Source: Candidatus Tanganyikabacteria bacterium (GTDB taxonomy: Bacteria > Cyanobacteriota > Sericytochromatia > S15B-MN24 > VGJW01). Taken from it: a stretch of DNA of 35,409 nt. Below the pieces are notes generated by a model. It did no database searches. It saw nothing but the letters and a program-made list of their open reading frames with translations, and was not told where the DNA came from. Positions 31,126-35,409 of the stretch are shown in pieces (position 1 is the first letter of the stretch; each line of letters opens with the position of its first letter). The stretch is taken from contig VGJY01000021.1 of NCBI GenBank assembly GCA_016867235.1, positions 1-35,409 of the forward strand, read 5' to 3'. A program made the position numbers and the translations under genes.

Positions 31126-33671
31126 GGCTTGCCGCCCTCCGGGGCGACCGCCATGGAGCGCGCACCGCCCGGATCGCCCGCGCCGTCGCCGGCCGGGGAA
31201 GACGCCTGGCCATCGCCGGCCGGGGAATCCGCCCGGCCTCCGGCAGCCGGCCCGCTACTCGCCCAGGCGGGCCGGTCCGGAGCTTCGGCGGGCTCCCCGA
31301 AGCCCGACGGCACTTCCAGCGCCTCGGGGAACGCGAATTCCGGGATCCCGGCCGGCCCGACCCGCGCCGGCCTCCCTTGCAGCCGCAGCGCCAGGCCGCG
31401 CAATACCTTGTCGGCGGTGATGGGCGTCTCGTCGATGCGCACGCCCACGGCGGCAAAGACGGCGTTGGCGATGGCGGGCATCACGGGCAGCAGGGGCCCC
31501 TGCCCCACTTCCTTGGCACCGTACGGGCCCTCGGGATCGCCCGTCTCGACGAGGATGGTGTGAATGCGCGGCATGTCGAGCGCCGTGGGGCTCTTGTACT
31601 CGAGCAGCGACGGCGCCCGCAGCCGGCACTCGCGGAAGCCGAACTCTTCCATCAGCGCCTCGCCTAGCCCCATGTAGACCGAACCCTCGACCTGCCCGAC
31701 GGCCAGGTTGGGGTTTAGAGCCTTGCCCACGTCGTGGGCGAGCCAGATGTCCTCGACGCGGACCTGGCCGGTCTCCTCGTCCACGCTCACCTCGGCGACG
31801 CAGGCCGAGTACGAGTAACACGGGGACGGCCCCACGCCGGCCCCCTTGAACTTGCCGCCGCGGCGCGGGGGCGTGTACGACCCGGGGGCGGCCAGCGTGC
31901 CGTAGAGCCCCTCGGCGAGCATTGCGGCCCTGGCGAAGTCCATTCCCTGCGCGGGATCGCCCGCGACATGCACCCGGCGGTCGCGGAACACCAGCCTGTC
32001 GGGCGCCACACCCAGCTTGGTCGCCGCCGCCGCGGCGAGCAGGCCGCGCAGGCGGTCGGCGGCCGCGAGCACCGCGTTGCCGGCCATGAGGGTCACACGC
32101 GAGGAGTACGATCCCAGATCGACCGGCGTCAGGTCGGTGTCGGCGGTGTAGACGTTGATGTCCAGCGGGGCGATACCCAGGCGCTCCGCCACCAGGTACG
32201 CCAGCACCGAGCTGGAGCCCTGGCCGATGTCCGTTGCGCCGCACAGGATGGCCACGCCGCCGCCGCGGTCGATCTTCACGATCGCCCCCGAGTGCGGCAT
32301 GTCGTTCCAGTAGATCGGCAGCCCCGCGCCCGTGAGGTAGGACGAGCAGGCGATCCCGAGGCCGCGCCCGGGCGGGAGATTGCCGCGCCTTTCCTTCCAG
32401 CCCGAGGCCGCCACCACCCGGTCGAGGCACTCGCCCAGGCCCATGGTCGTCACGGTGAGGTGGTTGGCGGTCTTGCGGTACGGTTCGGCCAGGATGCGCC
32501 GGCGCATGGCGGCCGGATCGAGTCCGAGATCGCAGGCGATCTTGTCGAGGTGGCACTCGAGCGCGAACCGGGGCTGGGGCGTGCCGTGGCCCCGCTTGGG
32601 CCCGCACGGCGGCTTGTTTGTGAACACCCGCACGCCCTCGAAGCGATAGGCCGGCAACCGGTAGGTGACGGTCTGCAGCGCGCCCGTGTAGAACAGCGAC
32701 GCCACGCCGTACGAGCCGTAAGACCCGCCGTCCAGGAACACCTTGAAGTGCATCCCGAGCAGGTCGCCCTCCCGCGTGACCCCGGTCCTGACCCACATGA
32801 GGGCCGGGTGGCGGCCGCGGTGGCAGTAGAACACCTCCTCGCGCGTCAACTCGATCTTGACCGGCCGGCCGGTGAGTTGCGCCAGGCGACAGGCGACGAT
32901 TTCGTGCGCGAACGGGTCGGTCTTGCCGCCGAATCCCCCGCCGATCGGCGGCGCGATCACCCGGACGTGAGCGGCGGGCATCTCCAGGGCCATCGCCAGC
33001 GCCCGGTGGACGTAGTGGGGCGTCTGGGTCGAGGACCAGAGCGTCAGCTTGCCGTCGGGAGCGCATTGCGCAAGGCAAGCGTGCGTCTCGAGGGGCATGT
33101 GGGCGTTGCCGGCGTAGAAGAAGACGTCCTCGCGGACGTGAGCGGCCCCCGCGAACGCCGCGTCCACGTCGCCGAACGAAAGCGCCACCGCCTTGTGGAC
33201 GTTGCCCGGGCCCTCGCCGTACTCGTGGAGGCGCACGCCGCCCTCAGCCAGGGCTTCCTGGATCGAGAGGACCGCCGGGAGCGCCTCGTACTCGACCGCG
33301 ATGAGATCGCAGGCCGCCTCGGCGGTGGCCTCGTCGACGGCCGCCACCGCGGCGATCGGATCGCCGACCATCCGCACGTGATCCCGCTTGAGCGCCTCCT
33401 CGTCCTGGCTGACCGGCAGGATGCCGTACTTGACCGCCGGCAGGTCGGCCGCCGTGATCACCGCGTAGACGCCCGGCAGGGCGCGGGCGGCCGCGGTGTC
33501 GATGCGCCGGATGCGGGCGTGCGGGCGATCGGCGCGCCGGAGCTTGCCATACGCCATCCGCGGCAGGGACAGATCGCCGGCGTAGCGGGCCTGCCCGGTC
33601 ACCTTGTCCCAGACGTCGACCTTCGGCAGGGGCTTGCCGACGACGGCCAGATCGGGCTCAGGCCCGGCCAT
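31122..33671 (-). CDS. hcrA: 4-hydroxybenzoyl-CoA reductase molybdenum subunit
   Basis: The 849-residue protein is a xanthine-oxidase-fold molybdopterin subunit. Start ATG 33671 is chosen over 33815, whose extra residues fall in hcrC. Family parts include VGKPLPKVDVWDKVTGQARY, PIGGGFGGKTDPFAHEI, the GQGSS loop of the cofactor site and GAKEVGQGPLLP near the C-terminus. In the last, position 724 is Gln where many relatives have the catalytic Glu. After the normal end (about 766) comes an extra tail of about 80 residues, rich in Pro, Ala and Gly, with two 9-residue repeats (SPAGDG). The enzyme removes the para-hydroxyl of 4-hydroxybenzoyl-CoA. Confidence 0.9.
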   Translation of the reverse strand: MAGPEPDLAVVGKPLPKVDVWDKVTGQARYAGDLSLPRMAYGKLRRADRPHARIRRIDTAAARALPGVYAVITAADLPAVKYGILPVSQDEEALKRDHVRMVGDPIAAVAAVDEATAEAACDLIAVEYEALPAVLSIQEALAEGGVRLHEYGEGPGNVHKAVALSFGDVDAAFAGAAHVREDVFFYAGNAHMPLETHACLAQCAPDGKLTLWSSTQTPHYVHRALAMALEMPAAHVRVIAPPIGGGFGGKTDPFAHEIVACRLAQLTGRPVKIELTREEVFYCHRGRHPALMWVRTGVTREGDLLGMHFKVFLDGGSYGSYGVASLFYTGALQTVTYRLPAYRFEGVRVFTNKPPCGPKRGHGTPQPRFALECHLDKIACDLGLDPAAMRRRILAEPYRKTANHLTVTTMGLGECLDRVVAASGWKERRGNLPPGRGLGIACSSYLTGAGLPIYWNDMPHSGAIVKIDRGGGVAILCGATDIGQGSSSVLAYLVAERLGIAPLDINVYTADTDLTPVDLGSYSSRVTLMAGNAVLAAADRLRGLLAAAAATKLGVAPDRLVFRDRRVHVAGDPAQGMDFARAAMLAEGLYGTLAAPGSYTPPRRGGKFKGAGVGPSPCYSYSACVAEVSVDEETGQVRVEDIWLAHDVGKALNPNLAVGQVEGSVYMGLGEALMEEFGFRECRLRAPSLLEYKSPTALDMPRIHTILVETGDPEGPYGAKEVGQGPLLPVMPAIANAVFAAVGVRIDETPITADKVLRGLALRLQGRPARVGPAGIPEFAFPEALEVPSGFGEPAEAPDRPAWASSGPAAGGRADSPAGDGQASSPAGDGAGDPGGARSMAVAPEGGKP
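31186..31227. repeat. 27-base tandem repeat in the hcrA tail
   Basis: TCGCCGGCCGGGGAA occurs at 31186-31200 and again at 31213-31227, in phase with the codons (9 residues, SPAGDG core). It encodes the low-complexity C-terminal tail of the Mo subunit and indicates expansion by slippage. Confidence 0.7.
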
Positions 33672-34266
33672 CGCGGGCTCCCTCCGAGGCCGGCACGGAG
33701 GCCGGCCCCACCGAGTCGCCCACAGACAGCGGCCCCACCCGGTCGGGCATGGAAGCCTGGTCGAGGGCAGCGGCCGGCGCCGATGCCATCCGGCGGCCGG
33801 CCAGGGCCACGGCATCCAGGATCTTCTCGTAGCCCGTGCAGCGGCACAGGTTGCCGGAAAGCCCCTGCTGGATTACCTCCCGCGTCGCCAGCGGCCGTTC
33901 GGCCAGCAAGGCCCGGGCGGACATCAGCATCCCTGGGGTGCAGTACCCGCACTGCGCGGCCCCCAGTTCGGCAAACGCCTGCTGGAGCGGGTGCAACTGC
34001 CCGCCGGCGGCCAATCCCTCCACGGTCTGCACGTCGCGGCCCTGCGCCTCGATGGCCAGGACCAGGCAGGCCAGGACCGGTTTTTCATCCAGGAGTACCG
34101 TGCACGCGCCGCACTCGCCCAGGTCGCAGCCGTGCTTGGTGCCGGTGAGCGCCAAGTCTTCGCGCAGCACCTCGAGCAGGGTGCGGTGCTGGGCGGCGGC
34201 CACGATCCGCCGCTCGCCGTTGACTTGCAGCGCCAGCAGGACGGGCTCGGGCGGTTGACCGGGCAT
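33658..34266 (-). CDS. hcrC: 4-hydroxybenzoyl-CoA reductase [2Fe-2S] subunit
   Basis: The 202-residue small subunit has the two [2Fe-2S] sites of the family: plant-type C47, C52, C55, C67 (GCDLGECGACTVLLD) and helical C106, C109, C141, C143 (CGYCTPGM and CRCTGY). Normal length ends near residue 160; about 40 further residues (rich in Ala, Ser, Pro and Val) derive partly from a repeat (33688-33712). Its stop overlaps hcrA by 14 bases. It starts the operon at ATG 34266, with AAGAGGGA very close to the start. The gene is divergent from the repeat-bearing gene at 34513, so both promoters must lie in 34267-34512. Confidence 0.92.
   Translation of the reverse strand: MPGQPPEPVLLALQVNGERRIVAAAQHRTLLEVLREDLALTGTKHGCDLGECGACTVLLDEKPVLACLVLAIEAQGRDVQTVEGLAAGGQLHPLQQAFAELGAAQCGYCTPGMLMSARALLAERPLATREVIQQGLSGNLCRCTGYEKILDAVALAGRRMASAPAAALDQASMPDRVGPLSVGDSVGPASVPASEGARDGRA
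33688..33712. repeat. 25-base match to the palindromic element, inside hcrC
   Basis: The bases are identical to 12318-12342 in element copy 2 (GGCCGGCACGGAGGCC and the following GGCCCCACC). It encodes part of the extra HcrC tail, so a fragment of the element, or a shared ancestral motif, has been built into a protein. Confidence 0.75.
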
Positions 34267-34512
34267 TCCCTCTTCGTACCTGACGCGGGCCCGGGCCGCG
34301 ATTCGGACAACCTACGTATGTTTAGGTAAGAACCCCTTACTCCCCCGCCTACCGCGTCAACGAGTCGTACGCCTGCCGTTTGTTAATACGCCCGCCGGCG
34401 GGGCGTCTCCGGCCGAAAGACTCACGAAAACTCAACAGGCTTAACCATTTCAGGCCCTTGCCCTCGGCCGTGCGGCGACATATGATCGAACAAACGTTTC
34501 AGGAGGTGGCCC
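34267..34512. promoter_or_regulatory. Divergent promoter region of hcrC and the gene at 34513
   Basis: This 246-base gap is AT-richer than the rest. It contains TACGTA (34313-34318) within a weak dyad ACCTA...TAGGT (34310-34327) and a GC palindrome near 34387-34405. An AGGAGG at 34501-34506 serves the rightward gene. No consensus -35/-10 pair or FNR-type box was recognised by eye. Confidence 0.35.
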
Positions 34513-35409
34513 GTGTACCGCGATCCCGCTTTTCAGGAACCTTTCTCCACCTGGGACCCCACGCGCCTGCTCGCCATGGGCCGGCACTGCGGCTGGCGCA
34601 GCCTGCAGGCCAAGTGGGCCTTCCTGGCGCTCCTGCCCGAGATCGCGCTCAAGGAGGCTTATCGCCGAGAGGGCTGCAAATCGATCTTCGAGTACGCCTC
34701 GAAAAAGGGCGGCATCGACCACCGCGAGGTCCAGGAGGTGCGCAACCTCTACGCGAGAATCGGCCATTTCTGGGTGCTCTGGCGCCTCCTGGCGATGGGT
34801 ACGGTCGGCATGTCCAAGCTCGTCCGGGTCGCGCCGTGGGTGACCTCCGAAAACGCCGCATGGTGGGCCGAACAGCTCGCGACATGCACCCGCGCGCAAC
34901 TCGACGCCCTGATCGAGGCCATGCGCCACCGGCTTCCCGACGGGCCAGACTCGGCCGGCGCAGGGCGATCCGAATTGCTGCCTGCGTGCAATTCAAGGGA
35001 CCCCAAACCGGCCTCGACCGGCACGAGGGAAGATCGCCTTGTCCCGAGCATGGCGATCACCTTCGTCTCGACCGGAGCGCCAGCGCGCCAGCCAGTAGCC
35101 GTCGCGACCGGAGGGGCGGCTACTGCTCCCCTTGCCGGGGCGAGCGACGCGCCGGGATGCAGGCTTTTTGCGCCGCCTTCCCTTGCCGACGCGCGGGGAG
35201 GCGAAGGCCCGGCCGGCTGCGAAGGACCGACCGGCGCTGGCGAGCCTAACTGCACAGACGGGCCCGGCGGCACAGACGGGCCCGGCGGCACGGACGGGCC
35301 TGGCGGCACGGACGGGCCTGGCGGCACGGACGGGCCTGGCGGCGGGGAAGGCAGGGCGACAAGCGCGGTGATCTTCCGGTTGCACATGAGCCCGTACTGC
35401 GCCAGGGCG
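34513..35409 (+). CDS. Helical protein with collagen-like repeat, 3' end outside the window
   Basis: GTG 34513 with AGGAGG six bases upstream opens 299 codons that run past the end without a stop. Residues about 1-135 are helical with many Trp and Arg (GHFWVLWRLLAMGTVGMSKL, then APWVTSENAAWWAEQLATCT, then LDALIEAMRHRL). The shape recalls the helical front of DUF222/HNH-type proteins, an impression only. Residues about 145-245 are low-complexity, and about 248-277 are five copies of TDGPGG, a Gly-x-y collagen-like run. After it, VIFRLHMSPYCARA begins a new domain. Hence the gene is real but incomplete. Function is unknown; other copies may exist in the genome. Confidence 0.65.
   Translation, partial: MYRDPAFQEPFSTWDPTRLLAMGRHCGWRSLQAKWAFLALLPEIALKEAYRREGCKSIFEYASKKGGIDHREVQEVRNLYARIGHFWVLWRLLAMGTVGMSKLVRVAPWVTSENAAWWAEQLATCTRAQLDALIEAMRHRLPDGPDSAGAGRSELLPACNSRDPKPASTGTREDRLVPSMAITFVSTGAPARQPVAVATGGAATAPLAGASDAPGCRLFAPPSLADARGGEGPAGCEGPTGAGEPNCTDGPGGTDGPGGTDGPGGTDGPGGTDGPGGGEGRATSAVIFRLHMSPYCARA
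35254..35343. repeat. Five tandem 18-base units in the end gene
   Basis: Five consecutive 18-base units (ACRGACGGGCCYGGCGGC) encode TDGPGG five times. The first two use ACA and CCC, the last three ACG and CCT, so the array expanded by unit duplication. It gives Gly at every third position. Copy number may vary between strains. Confidence 0.85.

Noticed and set aside
33672-33815. Upstream start of hcrA at 33815
   Set aside because: The extra 48 residues are Arg/Pro/Trp-rich and overlap hcrC in another frame; ATG 33671 begins the conserved sequence.
31734-34148. Very long plus-strand open frame of about 800 codons
   Set aside because: Antisense to hcrA and hcrC, which have clear motifs and conserved cysteines; the frame has no recognisable domain or ribosome site.
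34267-34512. FNR- or BzdR-type operator before hcrC
   Set aside because: Only a weak ACCTA/TAGGT dyad was found; no TTGAT-N4-ATCAA-like box is present.
35254-35343. Possible CRISPR-like array
   Set aside because: Units are directly adjacent with no spacers and are in frame with coding sequence; it is a protein repeat. No CRISPR array or cas gene was seen in the window.
34749-35387. Minus-strand frame with Pro-Gly-Pro-Ser-Val repeats
   Set aside because: It is the antisense reading of the 18-base repeat in the plus-strand gene, which has the good ribosome site and better composition.

Overview
The window is very GC-rich and densely coded bacterial DNA, with ATGA/GTGA start-stop overlaps, several GTG starts and one TTG start. 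No rRNA, tRNA or phylogenetic marker gene was found, so the host cannot be named from sequence. Gene content fits a free-living anaerobe or facultative anaerobe from a soil, sediment or groundwater metagenome. An uncultured high-GC lineage such as a Sericytochromatia-like group is only a guess.

Left part (1-9.9 kb), signalling and membrane functions: the end of a TPR protein; a 67-residue protein built of DnaJ-type CxxCxGxG knuckles; a soluble class III nucleotidyl cyclase with an SRPBCC-like front and a zinc ribbon (minus strand); a CHAP/NlpC-like cysteine hydrolase translationally coupled to a membrane-anchored class III cyclase; a small membrane protein; and a heterodimeric ABC exporter with one degenerate ATP site.

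Middle-left (9.9-12.8 kb), a gene graveyard: fragments of a possible recombinase, a RecB-like (PD-(D/E)XK) nuclease and an IS256-type transposase. An intact Phd-type antitoxin follows. Its ParE partner is split by a 128-bp palindromic element and cut off at its C-terminus by a second one. A start-less HicB relic comes next. A further copy of the element sits at the end of the membrane cyclase gene, so the window holds three copies of one MITE-like family.

Middle (12.8-18.5 kb), housekeeping: TldE/TldD protease pair, a PaaI-type hotdog thioesterase, a small helical protein, a membrane-anchored TPR protein and a FapA (DUF342) protein.

Right part (18.6-34.3 kb), anaerobic aromatic degradation: one plus-strand run encodes cyclohexadienoyl-CoA hydratase (dch), ring-opening 6-oxocyclohexenoyl-CoA hydrolase (oah/bamA), an SDR, all four subunits of an ATP-dependent class I benzoyl-CoA reductase (C-B and two ATPase/activase subunits), a ferredoxin-like protein, a NuoG-like iron-sulfur protein, a zinc alcohol dehydrogenase (had candidate) and an acyl-CoA dehydrogenase. 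After a minus-strand PilZ gene comes a minus-strand hcrC-hcrA-hcrB operon for the molybdenum enzyme 4-hydroxybenzoyl-CoA reductase. Together they would take 4-hydroxybenzoyl-CoA to benzoyl-CoA, then to the dienoyl-CoA, the 6-hydroxy and 6-oxo intermediates and 3-hydroxypimeloyl-CoA. CoA ligase, thiolase and a dedicated regulator are not seen here.

The last 0.9 kb opens a divergent gene whose product has a helical N-terminal half and a collagen-like five-unit repeat; it runs off the window.
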